Shown here one piece after another: positions 7,730 through 16,537 of a stretch of 64,000 nucleotides of DNA. Position numbers and translations under genes: made by a program. The notes below the pieces were generated by a model. It was not told the DNA's origin, did not search any database, and saw nothing but the letters and a program-made list of their open reading frames with translations. Origin of the DNA: Lachnospiraceae bacterium (GTDB lineage Bacteria > Bacillota > Clostridia > Lachnospirales > Lachnospiraceae). The stretch covers positions 124,001 to 188,000 of the forward strand of contig JAAVZL010000038.1 of the NCBI GenBank assembly GCA_022791635.1, in the 5' to 3' direction. Each line of letters opens with the position of its first letter. The stretch's first letter is position 1.

Positions 7730-9712
7730 ATGAATGAGCAGCAAAGATGGGCAAATATCTTATCAATAGGCGCTATGCTTATGCTTGAGATTTTCTGGGC
7801 GTTTGTCTGCCTGTATACAGGCGCCGTCCGGCGACTGCTTCCGGCGTCTGTGAGTGTCGATGTGTTTTACTATGTTACTTCCATATTTCTCGCATTTTTC
7901 TCCTTTCTTCTTTTGCATTTACTACTGCGCAGTCGGCTGCGCATTCCAGCAGGTGAAAGCAAACAAAGAGAATTTCTGCTGGAGCTGGCCGTGCTGGCTC
8001 TTTTTGCATTAGTCGGCGCTGTGATTTTCCTATATGAAAAAAACATCTATTATGCAGGCGACGAGTATATGCCCTGGCATGGCAGCGCAAGAATTGAGTG
8101 GCTTCTTCTCCTTGGGGCGGCCCTGCTCTTGTGCCAGCTTTTTACAAGGCTGAAAGCCGTTCACTGGCGCAGAGAAGAAAAAGGAGGTCTCTGGTTTCTC
8201 TACGGGGCTCTGGCGGCTGTGGCCGGATATGCGGTCTACGCCCCCAACACCTTCCAGGCATTCTATAACCTGTACCATGCAAATGCATACTTTAATTCCG
8301 TCTACCGGGTACTCCACCTGAAGCCCTATCACGCGATTAATTCCGGCATGTATGGCTTCTACGGAATCCTGGTTGCGCCCCTTGTAAAGCTGTGCGGCGG
8401 AACCTTTCAGTCCTTTGTGGCAGTGATGGCAGTGCTGACGGCTGCCTGTATGTTATGCTATTTCTATGTCCTGGAGCATTTGACTGCCAAGCGAAGCATG
8501 AGAATTCTGGGAAGTATCGGCATCATAGCCGTTACAACAGCATGGGGAACCAATATTCATTTACAAACCTATCCCAGCAGGCTTCTGTTCGCCGGCTTTA
8601 CCCTGGCCTGGATTGTTGGAAAGGAGCAGCTTAAGGAAAACCGTAAAAATGCGATCATGAAGAGAGCAGGCAGTCTGATCTTACTGACCCTTTCTCTGAT
8701 CTGGAGCCTGGAGACCGGACTTGGGTGCGTTCTGGCTTTTGTGGGAAGTGAGATCGTAAAGCTTTTACAGAGACATTCCCTTGGTGACCGCCTTTTCTGG
8801 AAGCAGGCAATGTGGAAGGTCTTGTGGCTTTTGGCGTCTTTTCTGGGAGCTTACGCAAGTGTAGGCCTTTATAACCTGGCAGTATCGGGAAGCTTCATTT
8901 CTCTTTCGGATTTCCTCTTTCCCTTTGTAGGGAATCCCTACGTCCAGGCGCTGAACCTGCCCATGGAGCTGTTCCCAAGCTTCTGGATGCTTATCAGCGT
9001 TCTTATTTTCCTTGTGATTGCCACAGTGCTTCTGAATACAAAGCTGTGCGGCGGCAAAAAAGAAGAGCTGTCGGCCGTATATTTAACAGCCTGTACCATT
9101 CTCTGTGCCGTGCAGATGGTGTATTATGTAAATCGATCTGTGCGGATGAATTTGTTTATGCTTCTTCCTGTCCTCCTTCTTATGGTGGCCGGTCTTACGG
9201 AATATGTGGGAAAACAGGATATCTGGAATCACGATGCCCTGGGGAACGGAATCTTAAGGGGTACAGTGGCGTGCGGAGTGCTAGTGCTGGTTCTGACAGC
9301 ACTTCTTACCTGCAGCAATGGCTTGGCCCTGGAGGCAAGGCGGGAGGAAAACAGAAACTTGGAGCCTGTTTATGACTGGCTTTCGACCCTTCAGGAGGAA
9401 GTACCAAGGGATACCGTGGGAATCGGGATCGGCGTGCCGGAGCTTTATAGCTATCTGGGCTGGGATACGGGATATTATGGAATTGATATTCCGGATTTCC
9501 TTTTTGCCAAAGAGGAGGCAAAGAACCATGTCTATGAGCTCTTAAATGCGACAGACGAGATTTTCATAGCGGAGTATGCCCTGGAGTTTGTGACGGAGTG
9601 CGCGGACGGGAAATTGGAGCCCTTCTATGCCACCCATGAGTTAAAGAATACCTATTACTTTGGAGCGGGAACCTTTCTGCTTTATGAAAGAACAGGGAAT
9701 GAAGGAGAATAA
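7730..9712 (+). CDS. Large polytopic membrane protein, GT-C-like
   Basis: The protein has 660 residues with roughly 12 hydrophobic segments over residues 10-520 and a soluble, presumably extracellular C-terminal part of about 130 residues. I do not recognise a named family. The architecture (many membrane helices, first large loop between helices 3 and 5, soluble tail) is that of GT-C glycosyltransferases, which use lipid-phosphate sugars on the outer face. The loop reading YYAGDEYMPWHG carries acidic residues but no firm GT39 motif. It is first in the CDP-sugar operon, six bases ahead of rfbF, so it may transfer the sugar made by the following genes. It could instead be a polymerase. Confidence 0.75.
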   Translation: MNEQQRWANILSIGAMLMLEIFWAFVCLYTGAVRRLLPASVSVDVFYYVTSIFLAFFSFLLLHLLLRSRLRIPAGESKQREFLLELAVLALFALVGAVIFLYEKNIYYAGDEYMPWHGSARIEWLLLLGAALLLCQLFTRLKAVHWRREEKGGLWFLYGALAAVAGYAVYAPNTFQAFYNLYHANAYFNSVYRVLHLKPYHAINSGMYGFYGILVAPLVKLCGGTFQSFVAVMAVLTAACMLCYFYVLEHLTAKRSMRILGSIGIIAVTTAWGTNIHLQTYPSRLLFAGFTLAWIVGKEQLKENRKNAIMKRAGSLILLTLSLIWSLETGLGCVLAFVGSEIVKLLQRHSLGDRLFWKQAMWKVLWLLASFLGAYASVGLYNLAVSGSFISLSDFLFPFVGNPYVQALNLPMELFPSFWMLISVLIFLVIATVLLNTKLCGGKKEELSAVYLTACTILCAVQMVYYVNRSVRMNLFMLLPVLLLMVAGLTEYVGKQDIWNHDALGNGILRGTVACGVLVLVLTALLTCSNGLALEARREENRNLEPVYDWLSTLQEEVPRDTVGIGIGVPELYSYLGWDTGYYGIDIPDFLFAKEEAKNHVYELLNATDEIFIAEYALEFVTECADGKLEPFYATHELKNTYYFGAGTFLLYERTGNEGE

Positions 9713-9718
9713 GAGAAG

Positions 9719-10498
9719 ATGAAGGTTGTAATTCTGGCAGGCGGCTATGGCACCCGCATCAGTGAGGAAAGCCATCTGAAGCCAAAGCCTATGATTGAGA
9801 TTGGCGATAAGCCGATCCTCTGGCATATCATGAAGGAGTACGGATATTACGGCTATCATGATTTTATCATCTGCTGTGGCTATAAGCAGCACGTAGTTAA
9901 GGAATGGTTTGCAGACTATTATCTGTACAACTGTGATGTAACCTTTGATTTTACCAGGGAAAACCGTATGGAAATCCACAACAGTGTGGCGGAGCCCTGG
10001 AGAGTTACCCTTGTGGATACGGGCCTGAACACCATGACGGGAGGACGGGTCAGGAGGGTGAGGAAGTACATTGGGGATGAGCCCTTTATGCTGACTTATG
10101 GCGACGGCGTGTCGGATATCAATATCCATGATTTGGTGAAATTCCATCAGTCTCATGGAAAAATGGTGACCTTGACGGCCGTGAATGTGGAGCAGCGGTT
10201 CGGGGTTCTGGAGCTTGGAGACGGTGACGAGATCCGTTCCTTCCGGGAAAAAAGCATCGGTGATAGGAGCCGCATCAATGCAGGTTACATGGTATGCCAG
10301 CCGGAAATCTTTGACTACATAGCCGGGGATGAGACGGTATTTGAAAAGGAGCCTCTGGAGAGGGTGGCAGCTCTGGGGCAGCTTGTGGCCTACAAGCATA
10401 ACAGCTTCTGGCAGTGTATGGATACCAAGCGGGAAAAGGAAAAGCTGGATGCCCTCTGGAAGAGCGGCGAGGCGCCGTGGAACGTGTGGAAGGACTGA
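9719..10498 (+). CDS. rfbF: Glucose-1-phosphate cytidylyltransferase
   Basis: The enzyme makes CDP-glucose from CTP and glucose 1-phosphate, the entry step to CDP-3,6-dideoxyhexoses and related sugars. The 259-residue length matches RfbF/DdhA. The nucleotide-binding start is LAGGYGTRISEES with KPKPMIEIGDKP following, and LTYGDGVSD supplies the metal-binding Asp region. The gene has an AAGGAG site, starts six bases after the upstream membrane-protein gene, and is followed 12 bases later by rfbH. rfbG, the dehydratase of the same pathway, is five genes downstream. The identification is strong because the sequence fits throughout and the partners are present. Confidence 0.95.
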   Translation: MKVVILAGGYGTRISEESHLKPKPMIEIGDKPILWHIMKEYGYYGYHDFIICCGYKQHVVKEWFADYYLYNCDVTFDFTRENRMEIHNSVAEPWRVTLVDTGLNTMTGGRVRRVRKYIGDEPFMLTYGDGVSDINIHDLVKFHQSHGKMVTLTAVNVEQRFGVLELGDGDEIRSFREKSIGDRSRINAGYMVCQPEIFDYIAGDETVFEKEPLERVAALGQLVAYKHNSFWQCMDTKREKEKLDALWKSGEAPWNVWKD

Positions 10499-10510
10499 GA
10501 GAGGAAGCGT

Positions 10511-11851
10511 ATGTTTGAGCACAAAACACAAGAGCAGGCAAGGAAAGAAATTTTGGAGATGGTAGCAGAGTATTGCGGACGCTACCACAATGAAAAAAAA
10601 CAATTTAAGCCCGGAGATCGCATTCCCTACGCCTCCCGGGTCTATGATCAGGAGGAAATGTGCAATCTGGTGGATTCGGCATTAGAGTTCTGGCTCACCT
10701 CCGGAAGGTATACGGCAGAGTTTGAGGAGGCATTTTGCAGGTATCTGGGCATAAAGAACTGCTCCCTGGTGAATTCCGGCTCCTCGGCAAATCTTTTAGC
10801 CTTTATGGCTCTGACCTCTCCCCTTTTGGGAGAGAGGCAGGTAAAGCCCGGGGACGAGATGATCACCGTGGCGGCAGGCTTCCCAACCACAGTGACACCG
10901 GCCATTCAGTATGGAGTCATACCGGTATTTATTGATGTGACCATCCCTCAGTATAATCTTGACGTGTCTATGCTGGAGGAGGCTTTGTCGGAGAAAACCA
11001 AGGTAGTGATGGCGGCCCATACCTTGGGGAATCCCTTCGATCTGGCGGCAGTGCGGGAGTTTTGCGATCGGCATGGCTTGTGGATGATTGAGGATAACTG
11101 CGACGCCTTAGGCTCCAAGTATATCCTGCAGGGAAAAGAGCGCTTTACCGGAACCGTTGGCGATATCGGAACCTCCAGCTTTTATCCGCCCCATCATATG
11201 ACCATGGGTGAGGGAGGAGCCGTATACACCAATAACAGTCTGCTTCACAAGTGCATTCGCTCCTTCCGGGATTGGGGGAGGGACTGCGTCTGCGCTTCCG
11301 GACAGGACAATCTGTGCGGCCATCGCTTTGATCGTCAGTATGGAGAGCTGCCCCTTGGCTATGATCATAAATACGTCTACTCCCATTTCGGATACAATCT
11401 GAAGGCTACGGACATGCAGGCGGCTGTGGGCTGTGCCCAGCTTAAGAAGTTTCCTTCTTTTGTGGAAAGAAGACGGCATAATTTTGAACGCCTTAGAAGG
11501 GCCCTGGAAGATTTGGAGAGCAAGCTGATACTTCCAGAGCCCTGCAAGAATTCCATTCCCAGCTGGTTTGGTTTTCTGCTTACCTGTCAGGAAGGCGTTG
11601 ATCGAGGGCGTGTGGTTTCCTATATAGAAAACCACGGAGTACAGACACGAATGCTTTTTGCAGGCAATCTTATCAAGCATCCCTGCTTTGACCAGCTTCG
11701 GGCTAGGCGTCAGGGCTATCGGGTTGTAGGTGAGCTTGAGAATACGGAACGGATTATGCGGGATACCTTCTGGGTGGGAGTGTATCCGGGAATGACCGAT
11801 GAGATGACAGACTATATGGCCCAGGTGATTCGGGAAGGGGTAAATCAGTAG
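10511..11851 (+). CDS. rfbH: CDP-4-keto-6-deoxy-D-glucose-3-dehydrase (E1)
   Basis: RfbH is a PMP-dependent, [2Fe-2S] enzyme of the DegT aminotransferase fold that removes the 3-hydroxyl from CDP-4-keto-6-deoxyglucose. The 446-residue protein shows both family hallmarks. The usual PLP lysine is replaced by histidine in YPPHHMTMGEGG (H228/H229), and the cluster ligands are C197, C259, C261 and C269, in a C-X61-C-X-C-X7-C pattern. The Yersinia enzyme has X57 at the first gap, so there is a four-residue longer loop here. The normal partner, the ferredoxin-type reductase E3 (DdhD/AscD), is not in this window; it may be elsewhere or replaced. The downstream thiamine-diphosphate enzyme probably acts on the E1 product. 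Confidence 0.95.
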   Translation: MFEHKTQEQARKEILEMVAEYCGRYHNEKKQFKPGDRIPYASRVYDQEEMCNLVDSALEFWLTSGRYTAEFEEAFCRYLGIKNCSLVNSGSSANLLAFMALTSPLLGERQVKPGDEMITVAAGFPTTVTPAIQYGVIPVFIDVTIPQYNLDVSMLEEALSEKTKVVMAAHTLGNPFDLAAVREFCDRHGLWMIEDNCDALGSKYILQGKERFTGTVGDIGTSSFYPPHHMTMGEGGAVYTNNSLLHKCIRSFRDWGRDCVCASGQDNLCGHRFDRQYGELPLGYDHKYVYSHFGYNLKATDMQAAVGCAQLKKFPSFVERRRHNFERLRRALEDLESKLILPEPCKNSIPSWFGFLLTCQEGVDRGRVVSYIENHGVQTRMLFAGNLIKHPCFDQLRARRQGYRVVGELENTERIMRDTFWVGVYPGMTDEMTDYMAQVIREGVNQ

Positions 11852-11871
11852 AAGACCGGAGAGAGGCAGTG

Positions 11872-13572
11872 ATGAAGGTATCGGATTATATTGCGGAATT
11901 TTTGATAGAGAGGGGCGTATCCCATGTGTTTGGCTATCCGGGAGGGATGGTCACCCACCTGATGGATTCCTTTTCCCGTAGAGGAGAGGAGATACAGGCC
12001 CATGTAAACTACCACGAGCAGGCTTCTGCCTTCTCTGCCTGCGGTTATGCTCAGACGGCAGGAATTACCGGGGTGGCCTATGCCACTTCAGGGCCGGGAG
12101 CTACCAATTTGATTACCGGGATTGCCAACGCTTATTTTGACTCTGTTCCCGTGCTGTTTCTCACCGGTCAGGTCAATACCTACGAGTCCAGAGGAAGCCT
12201 GCCTCTTCGGCAGCAGGGTTTTCAGGAAACGGATATTTTGTCCATGGTAAAGGGGATTACGAAGTACTGTGCTTACGTATCCCGGCTGGAGGATATCCGC
12301 TATGAGCTGGAGCGGGCCTGGTATGAGGCAAATCAGGGGCGCAAGGGCCCGGTGCTTCTGGATCTTCCTATGGATGTGCAGAGGGGAGTCGTCGATCCGG
12401 CAAGCCTCCGCGCCTTCCGGGAGGCGGAAGAAAGGCTCTCAAATTTTGAGGAAAAGAAGGAACTGTGCCGGGCCTGGGCGAAAGAGGCTAAAAGACCGGT
12501 GCTGCTGGTTGGAGCAGGAGTAAAGCAGGCCGGTGAGGAGCAGGCCGTCCGGCGCATGGCCGAAGACTTGGGACTCCCTGTAGTCAGCAGTATGCCTGCA
12601 TTTGACATTTTTCCCGGAGACGCTCCAGGTTATTTTGGATTTATTGGGGCATACGGAAGTCGGACGGCCAATTTTATCATTGCCAAAAGCGATTTGATTA
12701 TTTCCGTTGGCTCCCGTCTGGATGTAAGACAGGTGGGAGCCAGAGCGCAGAGCTTTGGAGGAAAGGCTCGGCTTATCCGAGCCGATGTGGATTCTGCGGA
12801 ATTTTCCCGGAGGATCAAAGAGGAAGAGCTGCAGATCACCTGCGATATCCAAGAATTTGTAAGGGAGGCCGGGGATTTGTTTCCCAAGCCTCCGGATGAG
12901 TGGCTTGCCGTATGCAAGACGCTGAAGGAACGATTAACCGGCTTGGATGACAGAAGGCCCAATATCTGGATTCGGAAGCTGGGAAGCAAGCTTCAAGAGG
13001 ACATTGTGATTACAACAGATGTGGGACAGAATCAGGTGTGGGTGGCCCAGTCCCTGAAGGTGAAGGATAGCCAAAGGGTGCTGTTTTCCGGCGGACACGG
13101 CGCTATGGGATATGCTCTGCCGGCGGCCATCGGTGCTTACTATGGAAGCGAGCGGCCGGTGGTGTGCTTTAGCGGGGACGGCGGTATTCAGATGAATATA
13201 CAGGAGCTTCAGTTTCTTGCCCGGGAGAGGCTGCCCATTATAGTTGTTATTTTAAATAATTCTGCCTTAGGAATGATTCGCCATTTTCAGGAGATGTATT
13301 TTAATTCCAATTATTTTCAGACAAAGGCGGAGGGCGGCTATACAGCGCCGGACTTTGGAAAGCTTGCGGCTGCCTATGGACTTTCCTATTGCCGTATTGA
13401 GACGGACGAGGAGCTTGAGAGCTATGAGCCCACCTTTTTGGAGCCTCAGATTGTGGAGCTGGTATTGCCGGAGCCTACCTATGTGTTCCCCAAGCTGGAA
13501 TTCGGCAAGCCCAACCAGGATCAGGAGCCTTTGCTGGAACGAAGTCTGTATCAGGAGCTGATGGAGCTGTAA
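11872..13572 (+). CDS. Thiamine-diphosphate enzyme of the acetolactate synthase family (YerE-like candidate)
   Basis: The protein has 566 residues with the three-domain acetolactate synthase layout. E49/E50 in NYHEQASAF is the cofactor-activating glutamate, the middle domain spans about 190-340, and the diphosphate site is SGDGGIQMN running to ILNN in the C-terminal domain. True acetolactate synthases sit with ilv genes; this one is locked between rfbH and an SDR in a CDP-sugar operon. In Yersinia pseudotuberculosis O:VI, YerE is a homologue that transfers a two-carbon unit from pyruvate to CDP-4-keto-3,6-dideoxyglucose to start yersiniose A. That role is inferred here from context. The ATG at 11872 follows GAGAGG; GTG 11869 is also possible. 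Confidence 0.85.
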   Translation: MKVSDYIAEFLIERGVSHVFGYPGGMVTHLMDSFSRRGEEIQAHVNYHEQASAFSACGYAQTAGITGVAYATSGPGATNLITGIANAYFDSVPVLFLTGQVNTYESRGSLPLRQQGFQETDILSMVKGITKYCAYVSRLEDIRYELERAWYEANQGRKGPVLLDLPMDVQRGVVDPASLRAFREAEERLSNFEEKKELCRAWAKEAKRPVLLVGAGVKQAGEEQAVRRMAEDLGLPVVSSMPAFDIFPGDAPGYFGFIGAYGSRTANFIIAKSDLIISVGSRLDVRQVGARAQSFGGKARLIRADVDSAEFSRRIKEEELQITCDIQEFVREAGDLFPKPPDEWLAVCKTLKERLTGLDDRRPNIWIRKLGSKLQEDIVITTDVGQNQVWVAQSLKVKDSQRVLFSGGHGAMGYALPAAIGAYYGSERPVVCFSGDGGIQMNIQELQFLARERLPIIVVILNNSALGMIRHFQEMYFNSNYFQTKAEGGYTAPDFGKLAAAYGLSYCRIETDEELESYEPTFLEPQIVELVLPEPTYVFPKLEFGKPNQDQEPLLERSLYQELMEL

Positions 13573-13575
13573 GTC

Positions 13576-14499
13576 ATGGGAAAAAGGGTATTGATTACGG
13601 GAGCGACCAGTTATCTGGCAGTTGCTCTGATTCGAAAAATACTGTCTGAGGATACGGATACGGACATCTATGCCGTGGTGCGGCCTCATTCCGCCAATTT
13701 GGGTAGGGTCCCCACAGATTCAAGGATTCATTTGACAGAGCTTTCCATGTCTCAGTATGACAGGCTTGCATCCCTGGCGCCGGACGGAATCCGGACATGG
13801 TACCATTTTGCCTGGGAGGGCGTGCGGGGGGCAGCCAGAGAAGATGCGGCCCTGCAGGAGCAAAACAGGCTGGGCGCCGTAAGCTGTATTGACAGCGCTC
13901 TGGCTCTGAGGGTTCCTGTCTTTATTGGAATTGGCTCTCAGGCGGAGTATGGAAATATATCCGGGAAGATAAAGGAGAGTCAGCCTCCGGCTCCGGATAC
14001 AGCCTATGGGAAAAAGAAGCTTCAGGTGTGCGAATATGGCAGGAGAGCCTGTGAGGGGTCTTTCACCAGATTTCTGTGGGTTCGGATTTTCAGCGTCTAT
14101 GGGCTAGGAGAGCATCCGGGGACTCTGCTGATGAGTGCTATGGAGAAGCTTAAGAAGAGCTTGCCGCTTAAGTTGTCCCCCTGTGAGCACCTCTGGAATT
14201 ATGTCTATCTAAAGGACGCGGCAGAGGCTCTTTTTCTTCTGGGCAATGGCAGTGTGGAGGCGGGAATTTATAATCTTGCCTCAGAGGATACAAGGCCCTT
14301 AAAGGATTTTGTTCTGGAATTGCGGGAGCTTCTTTCTTCCGAAAGCCGGCTGGATTTCGGGGCTATTCCCTGTCGTAACGGAGTTCCCTGTGGAATGCAT
14401 CCGGATATCGGAAAAATAGAGAAAGCGTTAAACTGGAAACCGAAATACAGCTTTCGACAGGGCATTACGGAGCTCTTAAGGGAGCGGGAGGAAGCATGA
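13576..14499 (+). CDS. SDR-family nucleotide-sugar reductase/epimerase (YerF- or abequose-synthase-like)
   Basis: This is a 307-residue extended SDR. It has the Rossmann start LITGATSYLA, a GIGSQAEYG strand with the catalytic serine, and YGKKK as the Tyr-X3-Lys pair. It starts three bases after the thiamine-diphosphate gene and ends in an ATGA overlap with the following glycosyltransferase, so it belongs to the CDP-sugar module. In related pathways the last SDR reduces the C4 ketone (abequose or paratose synthase) or the side-chain ketone of the branched sugar (YerF). The sequence alone does not decide between them. It is not the E3 reductase, because it lacks ferredoxin or flavin motifs. Confidence 0.82.
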   Translation: MGKRVLITGATSYLAVALIRKILSEDTDTDIYAVVRPHSANLGRVPTDSRIHLTELSMSQYDRLASLAPDGIRTWYHFAWEGVRGAAREDAALQEQNRLGAVSCIDSALALRVPVFIGIGSQAEYGNISGKIKESQPPAPDTAYGKKKLQVCEYGRRACEGSFTRFLWVRIFSVYGLGEHPGTLLMSAMEKLKKSLPLKLSPCEHLWNYVYLKDAAEALFLLGNGSVEAGIYNLASEDTRPLKDFVLELRELLSSESRLDFGAIPCRNGVPCGMHPDIGKIEKALNWKPKYSFRQGITELLREREEA

Positions 14500-15437
14500 A
14501 AACAATAAGCATATTGATCCCTACTTATAATGAAGAAGAAAATGTTGAGCCCTTGACAGAGGCAATCCGAAAGGAGCTTCGGGAGGAATTGCCGGAATAT
14601 GACTATGAAATTGTTTTTATAGACAATGACTCACGGGATAAGACCCGGGAGATTTTGCGAAAGCTGTGCAGGGAGGACCAAAAGGTCAAGGCGATTTTCA
14701 ATGCCAAAAATTTTGGTCAATTTAATTCGCCCTACTACGGACTTTTGCAGACTACGGGAGATTGCACCATACTCATGTGCGCGGATTTTCAGGACCCAGT
14801 CTCTATGATTCACCGGTTTGTCAGGGAGTGGGAGCAGGGCTATAAGATAGTCATAGGGCAGAAGACCAGCAGTCGGGAAAACCGGTTTATGTACTTCCTC
14901 AGATCCTGCTACTATAAAGCAATAAAACGATTTTCGGATGTGGAGCAAATTGAACATTTTACGGGATTTGGATTGTATGACAGAAGCTTTCTGGAGGTTT
15001 TGCAAGAGCTTAAGGATCCAACGCCCTTTTTGCGGGGAATTGTAGCGGAGCTTGGATTTAAGAGAAAGGAGCTGCCCTACGAGCAGCAGAAACGCAGAGC
15101 AGGAAAAACCAGCAACAACTTTATGAGGTTGTATGATGCGGCTATGCTGAGCTTTACGTCTTATACGAAGATCGGCCTTCGACTGGCTACCTTTATGGGA
15201 TTTGGTATATCACTGCTCAGTATGATTATTGCTCTTGTTTATTTAATACTGAAATTAGTCTTCTGGAATAACTTTGTGGCGGGCACGGCTCCTATTCTCA
15301 TAGGAATGTTTTTTTTAGGAGCAGTGCAGCTGATTTTTATGGGATTGATGGGGGAATATATTTTAAGTATCAACCAGAGGGTTATGAATCGCCCTTTGGT
15401 GATCGAGGAAGAACGTATTAATTTTGAGAAATCGTGA
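14496..15437 (+). CDS. GT2 undecaprenyl-phosphate glycosyltransferase (GtrB/DPM1-like)
   Basis: The N-terminal 220 residues are a GT-A fold of family GT2: ISILIPTYNEEENV, then IDNDSRDKT, AKNFGQF, and CADFQDP as the metal-binding motif. The C-terminal 80 residues contain two membrane segments (about 227-250 and 262-285), as in GtrB, ArnC and DPM1 enzymes that charge undecaprenyl phosphate. It overlaps the upstream SDR by four bases and lies directly before rfbG. The likely donor is therefore the CDP sugar made by this module, and the likely product a lipid-phosphate sugar for use outside the membrane. The donor choice is inferred from position only. Confidence 0.88.
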   Translation: MKTISILIPTYNEEENVEPLTEAIRKELREELPEYDYEIVFIDNDSRDKTREILRKLCREDQKVKAIFNAKNFGQFNSPYYGLLQTTGDCTILMCADFQDPVSMIHRFVREWEQGYKIVIGQKTSSRENRFMYFLRSCYYKAIKRFSDVEQIEHFTGFGLYDRSFLEVLQELKDPTPFLRGIVAELGFKRKELPYEQQKRRAGKTSNNFMRLYDAAMLSFTSYTKIGLRLATFMGFGISLLSMIIALVYLILKLVFWNNFVAGTAPILIGMFFLGAVQLIFMGLMGEYILSINQRVMNRPLVIEEERINFEKS

Positions 15438-15448
15438 GGGCAGTGAGT

Positions 15449-16537
15449 ATGGATCTTTCATTCTATCGGGATAAATCTGTTTTGATTACCGGGCATACCG
15501 GCTTTAAGGGAAGCTGGATGTGCAAGATACTGACGGACGCAGGAGCAAGGGTTACGGGCTATGCTCTGGAGCCTCCTACCACGCCAAGCCTTTTTCAGCT
15601 CTGCGATCTGGGAAAGGGGATGCGCTCCGTTGTGGGCGATGTGCGGGACTTTGAGCATTTGCAAGCCGTTTTTCAGGAGGTGCGGCCGGAGATTGTGATT
15701 CATATGGCGGCTCAGCCTCTGGTCAGGGAGTCTTATGCCCGGCCTGTTTATACCTACGAGGTCAATGTGATGGGAACAATCCATGTGCTGGAGTGTATTC
15801 GAACCATGGATTGTGTCCGTTCCTTTGTGAATGTGACCACAGACAAGGTCTATCTGAACCGGGAGTGGGAGTGGGGATATCGGGAAAATGAGGTTTTAAA
15901 CGGATATGATCCTTACTCGAATTCCAAATCCTGCTCCGAGCTTGTGACAGACAGCTACCGGAACTCCTTTTTTCAAAACCAAGAGGTAGCAATCTCTACA
16001 GCAAGAGCAGGAAATGTGATTGGCGGCGGAGATTTTGCCGCAGACCGCATTATTCCAGATTGTATTCGTGCTCTTGAGACCAGGGGACAGATTGTGGTGC
16101 GAAGCCCCCACTCTGTCCGGCCCTATCAGCATGTGCTGGAGCCTCTTTTCGCTTATCTTCTGATTGCCGAGAGGCAGTATGGAGATCGTACGTTCGCGGG
16201 ATGCTATAATGTGGGGCCAAAGGAGGAAGATTGTTGGACAACCGGCGAGCTGGTAACCCGGTTTTGTGAGCTGTGGAATGAGGCTCAGGGAGACGCTCTT
16301 ATTTGGGAGAACCAATACGACGGCGGTCCCCACGAGGCGACGCTCTTGAAGCTGGACTGCTCCAAAATCAAACAGAAACTGGGCTGGAGCCCCAGGTGGG
16401 ATGTGAATATGGCTCTTAAGAAAATTGTGGAATGGACGGAAGTGTATCTTGATCAAGGAGATTTGTCCGCATGCATGAGCCGACAGATAGAGGAATTTTG
16501 GAAAACGGTTCCTGAGTATGGAGGTAGAGTCAGATGA
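15449..16537 (+). CDS. rfbG: CDP-glucose 4,6-dehydratase
   Basis: RfbG converts CDP-glucose to CDP-4-keto-6-deoxyglucose, the substrate of RfbH. Seen are the NAD-binding GHTGFKGSW near the N-terminus, VTTDKVY as the catalytic Thr/Asp/Lys region and YSNSK as the Tyr-X3-Lys pair. TDKVY instead of TDEVYG separates CDP-glucose dehydratases from RfbB. The ATG at 15449 follows GAGGGCAG with good spacing; an upstream in-frame GTG at 15434 would add five residues. The length of 362 residues is normal. It overlaps the next gene by four bases. Its placement after the glycosyltransferase rather than next to rfbF is a rearranged order compared with enteric loci. Confidence 0.94.
   Translation: MDLSFYRDKSVLITGHTGFKGSWMCKILTDAGARVTGYALEPPTTPSLFQLCDLGKGMRSVVGDVRDFEHLQAVFQEVRPEIVIHMAAQPLVRESYARPVYTYEVNVMGTIHVLECIRTMDCVRSFVNVTTDKVYLNREWEWGYRENEVLNGYDPYSNSKSCSELVTDSYRNSFFQNQEVAISTARAGNVIGGGDFAADRIIPDCIRALETRGQIVVRSPHSVRPYQHVLEPLFAYLLIAERQYGDRTFAGCYNVGPKEEDCWTTGELVTRFCELWNEAQGDALIWENQYDGGPHEATLLKLDCSKIKQKLGWSPRWDVNMALKKIVEWTEVYLDQGDLSACMSRQIEEFWKTVPEYGGRVR

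Noticed and set aside
11872..13572. Housekeeping acetolactate synthase (ilvB)
   Set aside because: No small subunit ilvN/ilvH or other ilv genes are near, and it is embedded in a CDP-sugar operon.
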